A stretch of 64,000 bases of DNA from Flavobacterium solisilvae (GTDB taxonomy: Bacteria > Bacteroidota > Bacteroidia > Flavobacteriales > Flavobacteriaceae). Below the pieces are notes generated by a model. The model worked only from the letters and a program-made list of their open reading frames with translations, was not told where the DNA came from and made no database searches. The stretch is from contig NZ_JAAMPT010000201.1 in assembly GCF_012911605.1 (NCBI RefSeq), positions 29,843 through 93,842 of the forward strand. The letters run 5' to 3'. How positions within the stretch are numbered: position 1 is the stretch's first letter; each line of letters starts with the position of its first letter. Of this stretch, positions 16,733 to 23,455 are shown piece by piece. The translations under genes were made by a program, and so were the position numbers.

Positions 16733-16984
16733 ATGAAAAAAGGAATTCACCCAGAAAATTACAGATTAGTTGCTTTTAAAGACATGTCAAACGAAGATGT
16801 TTTTATTACTAAATCTACAGTAGAAACAAAAGAAACTATCACTCACGAAGGAGTTGAATATCCAGTTTACAAAATGGAGATTTCTAGAACATCTCACCCA
16901 TTTTACACAGGTAAATCAAAACTTATCGATACTGCAGGACGTATTGATAAATTCAACAGCAAATACGCTAAAAAAGCAAAATAA
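16733..16984 (+). CDS. rpmE2: 50S ribosomal protein L31, type B
   Basis: An 83-residue L31 (MKKGIHPENYRLVAFKDMS, SRTSHPFYTGKSKLIDTAGRIDKF). It lacks the CxxC zinc-ribbon cysteines of type A L31, so it is the zinc-independent paralogue type. The length is typical. It is monocistronic between its own consensus promoter and a hairpin terminator at 17013. Confidence 0.95.
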   Translation: MKKGIHPENYRLVAFKDMSNEDVFITKSTVETKETITHEGVEYPVYKMEISRTSHPFYTGKSKLIDTAGRIDKFNSKYAKKAK

Positions 16985-17012
16985 TTTATTTTTTAGTAGT
17001 TCAAATTTTATT

Positions 17013-17041
17013 AAGACCTCGAATTTATTCGGGGTTTTTTT
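17013..17041 (+). terminator. Rho-independent terminator of rpmE2
   Basis: ACCTCGAA/TTCGGGGT stem (one G-U) with a TTTA loop, then seven T residues. Confidence 0.85.
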
Positions 17042-17057
17042 ATGAACCAAACTTTCG

Positions 17058-17065
17058 TAACTTTG
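17058..17065 (+). promoter_or_regulatory. Candidate -7 element (TAACTTTG)
   Basis: Matches TAnnTTTG and lies 28 bp before the ATG at 17094. It is embedded in a degenerate AACTTT/AACTCGCAAC repeat tract, so chance is possible. Confidence 0.35.
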
Positions 17066-17093
17066 AACTCGCAACTTTAAACTCGCAACCAAA

Positions 17094-18269
17094 ATGAACT
17101 ACATACTTTTTGACGGAACCGTTAGAAACGCACTTTTACCATTCACTTTTACTCGTCCAGTTGCCGAAATTCGCATTGGAATTCTAACTATTCGTGAAAA
17201 ATGGGAAAAATATTTGGGCTATACAACCACAACTCTAACCGAAGAATATCTTTCAGAAAAATACCCAATGCTGGAAATGGAAGACAACATTATGATTAAC
17301 GCTTCGTTTTTGCCAAACGATATTTTATCTGAAATGGTGAAAAATCTAGAGAAAAGCCAAGCCATTTTCAAAGGCGATGAAGTAATTGCATTTTACACTA
17401 ATGATACGCAGGAAGAAGTAGATTTTGACACTTACGAAATAATAGATTATACTGAAGAATGTCTAACCGTTGAAAATACTTGGGATATTTTTGCAAAAAA
17501 CGATACAGCATTACGAGAAGATTTTGAATTGATTACCGATGGAAGACATTCGCAACCTATTCCAAAATCGGTTAATGTCATTTCTCCTGAAAATATCTTC
17601 ATTGAAGAAGGAGCAAAACTAGAATTTGTAACTTTAAATGCATCAACTGGACCAATTTACATCGGTAAAAATGCCGAAATTATGGAAGGTTCAGTCATTC
17701 GCGGACCATTTGCTTTATGCGAATCTGGCAGAGTGAAATTGGCTTCTAAAGTTTATGGCGCCACAACCGTTGGACCACATTCGGTAATTGGTGGCGAAGT
17801 GAGCAATTCGGTTTTGTTTGGTTATTCTAACAAAGGTCATGACGGATTTTTAGGAAATTCAGTTCTTGGAGAATGGTGCAATATTGGCGCTGATTCTAAT
17901 AATTCGAACCTAAAAAACAACTACGAAGAAGTACGTTTATGGAGTTATGAAACCGAAGGTTTTGCCAAAACCGGACTGCAATTCTGCGGATTAATGATGG
18001 GCGATCATTCTAAATGTGGCATCAATACTATGTTCAATACAGGAACGGTTGTTGGGGTTTCGGCTAATATTTTTGGAAGTGGTTTTCCTAGAAATTTTGT
18101 ACCTAGCTTTTCATGGGGCGGAAGTTCTGGATTTACAACTTATTTAACCAACAAAGCTTTTCAAACGGCAAAAATCGTAATGGCAAGACGTAATGTTCAA
18201 TTTTCTGAAGAAGATGCTAAAATTTTAGAACACGTTTTTGAAGAAACTAAGAAGTATAGAAAAGAGTAA
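17094..18269 (+). CDS. GlmU-family putative sugar nucleotidyltransferase
   Basis: A 391-residue protein typical of Bacteroidota. The N-terminal half (about 1-170) resembles a degenerate nucleotidyltransferase fold (MNYILFDGTVRNALLPFTFTRPVAEIRIG at its start is family-typical). The C-terminal half (about 175-370) is a left-handed beta-helix of hexapeptide repeats (IYIGKNAEIMEGSVIRGP, VGPHSVIGGEVSNSVLFG). The usual GlmU pyrophosphorylase signature is not evident, so activity is uncertain; sugar or acyl transfer for the cell wall is the likely area. It ends at a palindromic repeat at 18286. Confidence 0.85.
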   Translation: MNYILFDGTVRNALLPFTFTRPVAEIRIGILTIREKWEKYLGYTTTTLTEEYLSEKYPMLEMEDNIMINASFLPNDILSEMVKNLEKSQAIFKGDEVIAFYTNDTQEEVDFDTYEIIDYTEECLTVENTWDIFAKNDTALREDFELITDGRHSQPIPKSVNVISPENIFIEEGAKLEFVTLNASTGPIYIGKNAEIMEGSVIRGPFALCESGRVKLASKVYGATTVGPHSVIGGEVSNSVLFGYSNKGHDGFLGNSVLGEWCNIGADSNNSNLKNNYEEVRLWSYETEGFAKTGLQFCGLMMGDHSKCGINTMFNTGTVVGVSANIFGSGFPRNFVPSFSWGGSSGFTTYLTNKAFQTAKIVMARRNVQFSEEDAKILEHVFEETKKYRKE

Positions 18270-18285
18270 TTAAAGTCTTTATAGT

Positions 18286-18339
18286 TAGCCGCAGATTCGC
18301 AGATTTTTAAAATTATTTTAATCCGTGAATCTGTGGCTA
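18286..18339. repeat. Palindromic intergenic repeat (AGCCGCAGATT type), likely terminator
   Basis: TAGCCGCAGATTCGCAGATT at the left pairs imperfectly with AATCCGTGAATCTGTGGCTA at the right, about 20 bp arms around an AT-rich loop, followed by a T-rich stretch. It sits 17 bp after the 17094 gene. I know this word type from spacers of other Bacteroidota. Confidence 0.75.
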
Positions 18340-18360
18340 TTTTTATTTTAATTTTTTACC

Positions 18361-18368
18361 TAAATTTG
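18361..18368 (+). promoter_or_regulatory. Candidate -7 element (TAAATTTG) for mtaB
   Basis: Consensus TAnnTTTG box 45 bp before the chosen ATG at 18413; no clear TTG at -33. Confidence 0.4.
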
Positions 18369-18412
18369 CACACTCAATTTTTTGACAACGATTTCATCAA
18401 TTGAGTTTACTT

Positions 18413-19741
18413 ATGGAAAACAGAAAAAAAGTAGCATTCTACACTTTGGGATGCAAATTGAATTTCTCAGAAACTTCTACTATTGCGAGAAATTTTCAAG
18501 ACGAAGGTTTTGATAGAGTTGATTTTGAAGAAGTTGCCGATATGTATGTAATCAACACTTGCTCGGTAACCGAAAACGCCGATAAACAATTCAAACAAAT
18601 TGTAAAAAAAGCCATGAAACTCAACGACAAAGCTTTTGTTGCTGCTGTTGGATGTTATGCGCAATTAAAACCAGAAGAATTGGCTGCTGTTGATGGCGTT
18701 GACTTAGTTCTTGGTGCAACTGAAAAATTCAAAATCACTGATTACATCAATGATTTGTCCAAAAATGATATGGGCGAAGTACATTCGTGTGAAATCGAAG
18801 AAGCCGATTTCTATGTAGGAAGTTATTCTATTGGAGACAGAACACGTGCTTTCTTAAAAGTTCAAGATGGTTGCGATTATAAATGCACATATTGCACCAT
18901 TCCGTTAGCGCGCGGAATTTCTCGTTCTGATGCTTTGGAAAATGTATTGAAAAATGCTTACAAAATTTCACAACAAGGTATCAAAGAAATTGTGCTAACT
19001 GGTGTAAATATTGGCGATTACGGAAAAGGTGAATTCGGAAATAAAAAACACGAACATACGTTCCTCGATTTAGTAAAAGCGTTGGATGAAGTAGAAGGAA
19101 TTGAACGTTTGCGAATTTCATCAATCGAACCTAATCTTTTGAAAAATGAAACTATAGAATTTGTTTCCAAAAGCAGAACGTTTGTTCCTCATTTTCATAT
19201 TCCGTTGCAAAGTGGAAGTAATGAAATTTTGGGCAAAATGAAGCGTCGCTACCAACGTGAAGTTTATGTTGATAGAGTGAATAAAATTCGTGAAGTAATG
19301 CCAAATGCCTGTATTGGTGTTGACGTTATTGTAGGTTTTCCAGGTGAAACGGATGAACATTTCCTAGAAACTTATAATTTCTTAAACGAATTAGACATTT
19401 CGTATTTACACGTTTTTACTTATTCCGAAAGAGATAATACCGAAGCAGCAACTATGGAAAATGTGGTTCCGATGAATGTGCGTTCCAAAAGAAGTAAAAT
19501 GCTTCGCGGATTATCGGTTAAAAAACGTCGTGCTTTCTACGAAAGTCAAATAGGAACTAACCATACAGTGCTTTTTGAAGGCGAAAACAAAGAAGGTTAC
19601 ATTCACGGATTTACAGAAAATTACGTAAAAGTAAAAACACCTTGGAATCCTGAATTAGTCAATACATTACATGAAATTAATTTGACCAGAATTGATGAAG
19701 ATGGAAGTGTGAGAATGGAGTTTTTGAATGTCGAGGCTTAA
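18413..19741 (+). CDS. mtaB: tRNA t6A37 methylthiotransferase MtaB
   Basis: Radical-SAM enzyme that converts t6A37 to ms2t6A37 in ANN-decoding tRNAs. From the ATG at 18413 it has 442 residues. An in-frame TTG at 18401 would add four residues but is a less likely start. The N-terminal methylthiotransferase domain carries Cys14 (TLGCKLN, diagnostic of MtaB), Cys50 and Cys81. The radical-SAM cluster is Cys154, Cys158 and Cys161 (CDYKCTYC), and a C-terminal TRAM-like region follows. A palindromic repeat begins 5 bp after the stop codon. Confidence 0.93.
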   Translation: MENRKKVAFYTLGCKLNFSETSTIARNFQDEGFDRVDFEEVADMYVINTCSVTENADKQFKQIVKKAMKLNDKAFVAAVGCYAQLKPEELAAVDGVDLVLGATEKFKITDYINDLSKNDMGEVHSCEIEEADFYVGSYSIGDRTRAFLKVQDGCDYKCTYCTIPLARGISRSDALENVLKNAYKISQQGIKEIVLTGVNIGDYGKGEFGNKKHEHTFLDLVKALDEVEGIERLRISSIEPNLLKNETIEFVSKSRTFVPHFHIPLQSGSNEILGKMKRRYQREVYVDRVNKIREVMPNACIGVDVIVGFPGETDEHFLETYNFLNELDISYLHVFTYSERDNTEAATMENVVPMNVRSKRSKMLRGLSVKKRRAFYESQIGTNHTVLFEGENKEGYIHGFTENYVKVKTPWNPELVNTLHEINLTRIDEDGSVRMEFLNVEA

Positions 19742-19745
19742 AATA

Positions 19746-19798
19746 AGATTCCTACGGAATGACAAATTCTACTCAAACTTGTCATTCCGTAGGAATCT
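19746..19798. repeat. Solo 53-bp palindrome with the ends of the GIY-YIG-associated repeat
   Basis: AGATTCCTACGGAATGAC at 19746 is mirrored by GTCATTCCGTAGGAATCT ending at 19798, about 20-bp perfect arms. The same end sequences bound the 150-bp repeats at 58863 and 59338. Placed 5 bp after the mtaB stop, it could also terminate transcription from both sides. Confidence 0.85.
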
Positions 19799-19808
19799 CA
19801 AAACATTT

Positions 19809-20150
19809 TTAATACTTATAATGAAACCTAATTTTAGTAATTCTAAAAAACGTTTCGTTGTACTGTTCGATAAATTCAAATTTATTTCTACCATTTTGAT
19901 TAAAACTGATGATTTTTTCGGCAGAAATTTCATAGTAAGTTCCGTTGCCTTCCAGCATAAATTTTCCACCCGAATTGCGATAAGCCGAACGAACCAACTC
20001 AAATTCAGATAAATTCCAAGTCGTTTGATTGGCATCAAGATTGTCTATTTCAGTAAACAATCCTTGCGTTATTTCGGTTTTAATTCCATAATATTTTTGA
20101 ATTTCTTCAAAAAAATGAATGACATCAGAATTTAGATTTTCGGAACTCAT
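19809..20150 (-). CDS. Small conserved-looking protein of unknown function (113 aa)
   Basis: I do not recognise a family. The chosen start (ATG at 20150, MSSENLNSDVIHFF) gives 113 residues. A longer frame from 20186 would start inside the terminator hairpin at 20170-20213 and is unlikely. The product is soluble, with mixed alpha/beta pattern, an acidic N-terminal half and an aromatic-rich end (FRITKIRFHYKY), and no signal peptide or membrane helix. It lies downstream of the small acetyltransferase-like gene but is separated from it by the hairpin. Confidence 0.6.
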   Translation of the reverse strand: MSSENLNSDVIHFFEEIQKYYGIKTEITQGLFTEIDNLDANQTTWNLSEFELVRSAYRNSGGKFMLEGNGTYYEISAEKIISFNQNGRNKFEFIEQYNETFFRITKIRFHYKY

Positions 20151-20169
20151 TTGATAAAGATAGAAAATA

Positions 20170-20213
20170 AAAATTCCAAATTCCAATCTTATACAATTGG
20201 AATTTGGAATTTT
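20170..20213. terminator. Palindromic terminator (AATTCCAAATTCC family)
   Basis: Arms AAAATTCCAAATTCCAAT and ATTGGAATTTGGAATTTT are perfect inverted repeats around an 8-nt loop. It serves the 20232 gene on the minus strand. A related palindrome lies at 60870-60915. Confidence 0.8.
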
Positions 20214-20231
20214 AACTCTTACTTTTTTTTA

Positions 20232-20543
20232 TTATATCTTAATTCCTGGAGGAAGTAAATCTTTATAAGTAGTATTTTTTCTCATGAAAGCGGCAATTTT
20301 TGGTAAAATTGGAACAACTTTCAATTTTCGTTCATAAGCGATTTCCATGATATTTTTCAATAAATCATTGATAAACTCTTCATTATCAAAACCATCAAAA
20401 GTATTTATTCTTGTTAGAAATATTTTCTTTTCTTGAAATGAATATTCAACAGAAACCATGTTTCCATCGATGAAAGTTTCAAATTGACGTGCAAAAGTAT
20501 TGTCTTTAATTTCCATTTTTTCTGAAAATACTATTTCATTCAT
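20232..20543 (-). CDS. Short GNAT-fold protein (Acetyltransf_CG type), divergent
   Basis: A 103-residue protein that matches the short acetyltransferase-like family in its core (FIDGNMVSVEYSFQEKKIFLTRI) and especially its C-terminus (RKLKVVPILPKIAAFMRKNTTYKDLL, typical of this family). The family's acetyl-CoA-binding R/Q-x-x-G-x-G loop is replaced by a segment around FDGFDNEEFIND that lacks it, so CoA binding is doubtful. Function is unknown even for intact members. It is likely monocistronic with a strong terminator. Confidence 0.75.
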   Translation of the reverse strand: MNEIVFSEKMEIKDNTFARQFETFIDGNMVSVEYSFQEKKIFLTRINTFDGFDNEEFINDLLKNIMEIAYERKLKVVPILPKIAAFMRKNTTYKDLLPPGIKI

Positions 20544-20610
20544 CTACAAATAAAATAAAAGGGTTAATTTTAGGCAAAATTACTAATTTTAAACGAGTTT
20601 ACAGTTAAAA

Positions 20611-21273
20611 ATGTCTAAAATTCACGTTTACTTCATGCCCGGATTGGCGGCAAGCTCTTCAATTTTTGAACGAATTCAATTGCCAGAAGACCAATTTGAA
20701 ACCCATCTGTTAGAATGGTTTATTCCAGAGAAAAATCAATCACTGACTTCTTATGCCGAAAAAATGGCTCAAAACATCCAACACGAAAACTGCATATTGA
20801 TTGGTGTTTCCTTTGGTGGCGTTTTAGTTCAAGAGATGAAACAATTTGTTAATCCAAAAAAAGTGGTCATTATTTCTAGTGTAAAATCGAATGTAGAATT
20901 CCCAAAACGATTTAAAATCGCCAAAACCACCAAAGCTTATAAGTTGATGCCAACTAAATTATTCGAAAACATTGAGTTGCTAACCAAATTTTCCTTTGGT
21001 TCATCCATAGTAAAACAACGATTGGCTTTGTATGAAAAATTTCTAGCTGTTAGAGACAAACGCTATTTAGATTGGGCAATAGAGCAAATCATCAACTGGG
21101 AACGAACCGAAATTGACAACGAAATTATTCACATTCACGGCGATGCTGATGAAGTTTTTCCACCAAAATATATTAATGAATTTATTCCCGTAAAAGGCGG
21201 AACGCATATCATGATTTTGAGCAAATACAAATGGCTGAATGAGAATTTACCTAAAATTTTGTTAGGAGATTAA
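20611..21273 (+). CDS. Alpha/beta-hydrolase
   Basis: A 220-residue soluble hydrolase. The nucleophile elbow GVSFGG places Ser67, the acid is Asp178 or Asp180 in HGDADEVFP, and the general base is His199 in GGTHIMI. An N-terminal oxyanion-type turn (YFMPGLAASSSIFE) precedes. There is no signal peptide, so it is cytoplasmic. The substrate cannot be read from sequence; small esterases and thioesterases have this layout. It lies 55 bp upstream of the lytic transglycosylase gene, in the same direction, possibly co-transcribed. Confidence 0.85.
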   Translation: MSKIHVYFMPGLAASSSIFERIQLPEDQFETHLLEWFIPEKNQSLTSYAEKMAQNIQHENCILIGVSFGGVLVQEMKQFVNPKKVVIISSVKSNVEFPKRFKIAKTTKAYKLMPTKLFENIELLTKFSFGSSIVKQRLALYEKFLAVRDKRYLDWAIEQIINWERTEIDNEIIHIHGDADEVFPPKYINEFIPVKGGTHIMILSKYKWLNENLPKILLGD

Positions 21274-21327
21274 CTTTTTTGGAGCGATTTTTGTAGCTTT
21301 ACCATTATACGATTACAATTTTTTATT

Positions 21328-22221
21328 ATGAAAAAGACAAATGCACTATTGACAACACTTGGAGTAGTTTTAATCTCTGGAATTTTCGTTTTCGGAATTT
21401 CGGGCGATAAAAAAGATAAACTTCTTCACGAAGGAACAGCAATGTATTTCCCAACAACTACTGATTTTGCTGGCGAAACTACGCCATTGCATGTTGTTGA
21501 CGTTAGGGAACGATTGGATAGAGAACTGCTAATCAATGCCAATCTTCATTCGACTACAACTTTAATTTTAAAAAGAGCTAACAGAGCTTTTCCAGTAATT
21601 GAACCAATTCTTCAAAAATATGGCATTCCAGATGATTTCAAATATTTAGCCGTAATCGAAAGCGGCTTGGTCAATGCGGTTTCATCGGCTGGTGCGCGTG
21701 GCGTTTGGCAATTTATGCCCGAAACAGCTAAAGAGAAAGGAATGGAAGTTAACGATTTTGTGGACGAACGCTATCATTTAGAAAAATCAACCGAAGCTGC
21801 TTGTAAATATTTATTGACTGCCAAAAATAAATTTGGTTCTTGGACAATGGCTGCGGCTTCCTATAACGGCGGAATGAATGGTGTAAATAAAAAAATTGAA
21901 GAACAACAAGTTACCAATTATTATGATTTAGCCTTAACCGAAGAAACATCACGTTATGTTTTCAGGATTTTAGCGTTGAAAGAAATTATGAAAAATCCAG
22001 GAAAATATGGTTTCAATATTTATCCAACCGATTTGTATTCGCCAATTCCAACCAAAAAAGTCGAAGTTGACAGCACCATTACCGATTTAGCAAGCTTTGC
22101 CAAAACACAAGGAATTAACTATAAGATTTTAAAAATCCACAATCCTTGGTTACGCGACAAAAAATTAGTAAATCCAAGTAAAAAGAAATACGAAATCGAA
22201 ATCCCAACGGAAGGTTATTAG
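21328..22221 (+). CDS. Lytic transglycosylase (SLT domain)
   Basis: A 297-residue periplasmic murein lyase that cleaves the MurNAc-GlcNAc bond. The N-terminal hydrophobic segment (about 7-25) is a signal peptide or anchor. The SLT domain (about 90-225) shows the catalytic Glu111 in AVIESGLVNAVSSAGARGVWQF and the typical AAASYNGG motif. The C-terminal part (about 250-297) may be a degenerate peptidoglycan-binding region. It resembles the MltD type but has no clear LysM repeats. It ends in a nested palindromic terminator. Confidence 0.9.
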   Translation: MKKTNALLTTLGVVLISGIFVFGISGDKKDKLLHEGTAMYFPTTTDFAGETTPLHVVDVRERLDRELLINANLHSTTTLILKRANRAFPVIEPILQKYGIPDDFKYLAVIESGLVNAVSSAGARGVWQFMPETAKEKGMEVNDFVDERYHLEKSTEAACKYLLTAKNKFGSWTMAAASYNGGMNGVNKKIEEQQVTNYYDLALTEETSRYVFRILALKEIMKNPGKYGFNIYPTDLYSPIPTKKVEVDSTITDLASFAKTQGINYKILKIHNPWLRDKKLVNPSKKKYEIEIPTEGY

Positions 22222-22336
22222 TTTTCAGTCGCAGTTTTCAGTTATTAGTTTGCAAAGAAAACAAAAAAGAGCTTTAGAAAATCTAAAGCTCTTTTTTATA
22301 CATGTAACTGAATACTGAAAACTGCGACTGAAAACT
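22220..22336. repeat. Nested palindrome: 23-bp outer arms around an inner terminator
   Basis: Outer arms at 22220-22242 and 22314-22336 (word CAGTCGCAGTTTTCAGT and its complement) are perfect inverted repeats. An inner stem AGAGCTTTAGA/TCTAAAGCTCT with T-run lies at 22268-22297. The outer arms overlap the last stop-codon bases of both convergent genes. Confidence 0.85.
22267..22298. terminator. Bidirectional terminator
   Basis: An 11-bp GC-containing stem with A-run before and T-run after, between the convergent lytic transglycosylase and TPR-like genes. Confidence 0.85.
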
Positions 22337-22850
22337 ATATTTTCTTCATTTGCTCTTTCATCATGCTAATCTGATCTTTCAGCATACCTTGCTTATCCAG
22401 TTTTTTAGCTTCGTTCAATAAAGCAGTAGCTTCCATTTTGCGTCTTCTGGACATCGCAATTCCGGCTAAGTTCAATTTTGCAACCGCCAAATCCATATCC
22501 ATATTCAAACCAAGTTCAATCGCTTTCTTAAAAAACTTTTCTGACTGATGTAAATTTGTTTGCGACAACATCAAGCCATTCAAATAATTATAATAACCTT
22601 GTTGCTTTCTAACCAAAGCCGTTTCTGGATTTTTAATCTTATCCAACCAATTTTTCGCACCAGGAAAATCTTGCTTTCTCAATTTTAAAAACGCCAATAA
22701 AATATACTCATTCTTAAAATAAAGAAAGACAGGAATCAACGATAAAAAGATAAGAAAAATTCCATTTCCAATATTACTTTCAGTAAATTGCCATATCGCT
22801 GTGGCAAAAATTAGAACCGCTAAAACGATTTTGATATTTCTGTGAAACAT
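22335..22850 (-). CDS. Membrane protein with TPR-like helices (171 aa)
   Basis: The chosen ATG at 22850 (MFHRNIKIVLAV) lies 18 bp after a TACCTTTG -7 box; a longer frame from 22886 would start upstream of that box. Two transmembrane helices (about 7-23 and 28-47) are followed by a helical soluble part. That part has TPR-like spacing (LMLSQTNLHQSEKFFKKAIELGLN, KLNLAGIAMSRRRKMEATALLNEA). It probably scaffolds other proteins at the membrane; there is no catalytic motif. It is monocistronic and divergent from rpmH. Confidence 0.75.
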   Translation of the reverse strand: MFHRNIKIVLAVLIFATAIWQFTESNIGNGIFLIFLSLIPVFLYFKNEYILLAFLKLRKQDFPGAKNWLDKIKNPETALVRKQQGYYNYLNGLMLSQTNLHQSEKFFKKAIELGLNMDMDLAVAKLNLAGIAMSRRRKMEATALLNEAKKLDKQGMLKDQISMMKEQMKKI

Positions 22851-22868
22851 AATTAAAAAATTAGTTTG

Positions 22869-22876
22869 CAAAGGTA
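22869..22876 (-). promoter_or_regulatory. Candidate -7 element (TACCTTTG)
   Basis: Minus-strand TACCTTTG, 18 bp before ATG 22850. It supports that start choice. Confidence 0.4.
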
Positions 22877-22910
22877 ATAAAATCAATTAAAAATATTTTT
22901 AAAAAAGTAC

Positions 22911-22940
22911 TTGCCAGAAAAAAAAAGGTTTGTATATTTG
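22911..22940 (+). promoter_or_regulatory. Promoter of rpmH (TTG-N19-TATATTTG)
   Basis: TTG at 22911-22913 and TATATTTG at 22933-22940, 19 bp apart, a full consensus match. The leader would be about 55 nt. Confidence 0.7.
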
Positions 22941-23001
22941 CACTCGGTTTTGAAAGAACCGCTTATTAAAAAATAATACACGATTTTAAAGATACAAAGC
23001 A

Positions 23002-23163
23002 ATGAGCAAAAGAACGTTTCAACCATCGAAAAGAAAAAGAAGAAATAAACACGGATTTATGGACAGAATGGCTTCTGCAAATGGAAGAAAAGTCCTTGCT
23101 CGTCGTAGAGCTAAAGGAAGACATAAGTTGACCGTATCTTCTGAACCAAGACACAAAAAATAA
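23002..23163 (+). CDS. rpmH: 50S ribosomal protein L34
   Basis: A 53-codon gene reading [19 protein letters not shown]...RHKK. This is the typical basic L34, with the signature [18 protein letters not shown] and the core [20 protein letters not shown]. It has a consensus promoter at 22911 and a strong terminator at 23186. The usual rpmH neighbours (rnpA, dnaA) are not here, so it is a stand-alone gene, as is common in Bacteroidota. Confidence 0.97.
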
Positions 23164-23185
23164 TGATTAGAAATTAATCAATATC

Positions 23186-23219
23186 AAGCCGTTACTTTTA
23201 TTAGTAGCGGCTTTTTTTT
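23186..23219 (+). terminator. Rho-independent terminator of rpmH
   Basis: AGCCGTTACT/AGTAGCGGCT stem (one G-U) with an 8-nt loop and eight T residues. Confidence 0.9.
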
Positions 23220-23248
23220 AAACCTGTTCATAAATATTGATAATTTCT

Positions 23249-23332
23249 TGGAGCTATTTCCCGCTATCCGTTGCAATCTTTTTAATTTTAAAGAAAAATT
23301 AAAAAGGATTTCCACTACTATCGGGGCTAAAA
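23249..23332 (-). repeat. AGCCCCGAT-type intergenic element, copy B (short form)
   Basis: On the minus strand it runs from TTTTAGCCCCGATAGTAGTGG at 23332 through an AT-rich hairpin (TTTTTAATTTT/AAAATTAAAAA) to AACGGATAGCGGG and AATAGCTCC at 23249. It is the cleanest short copy. The head points toward carB. The remaining 23333-23455 holds only a degenerate octamer tract. Confidence 0.85.
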
Positions 23333-23408
23333 ACAACAAAGACAATTGCTATTGCTAAACACAATTTCAAAAAACAAACAACACACCAATTAAATAATAC
23401 AACTATAG

Positions 23409-23450
23409 AAATCTAAAGATCTAAAAATCTAAGAAGTCTAAAAAATCTAA
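23409..23450 (+). repeat. Degenerate octamer tract (AAATCTAA) before carB
   Basis: Five consecutive 8-9-bp units (aaatctaa, agatctaa, aaatctaa, gaagtctaa, aaaatctaa) end 5 bp before the carB ATG. Similar low-complexity tracts precede or follow several genes in this window. Confidence 0.7.
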
Positions 23451-23455
23451 CTACA

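Noticed and set aside
23409..23450. Possible CRISPR-like repeats before carB
   Set aside because: Units are 8-9 bp with no spacers; this is a simple degenerate tract.
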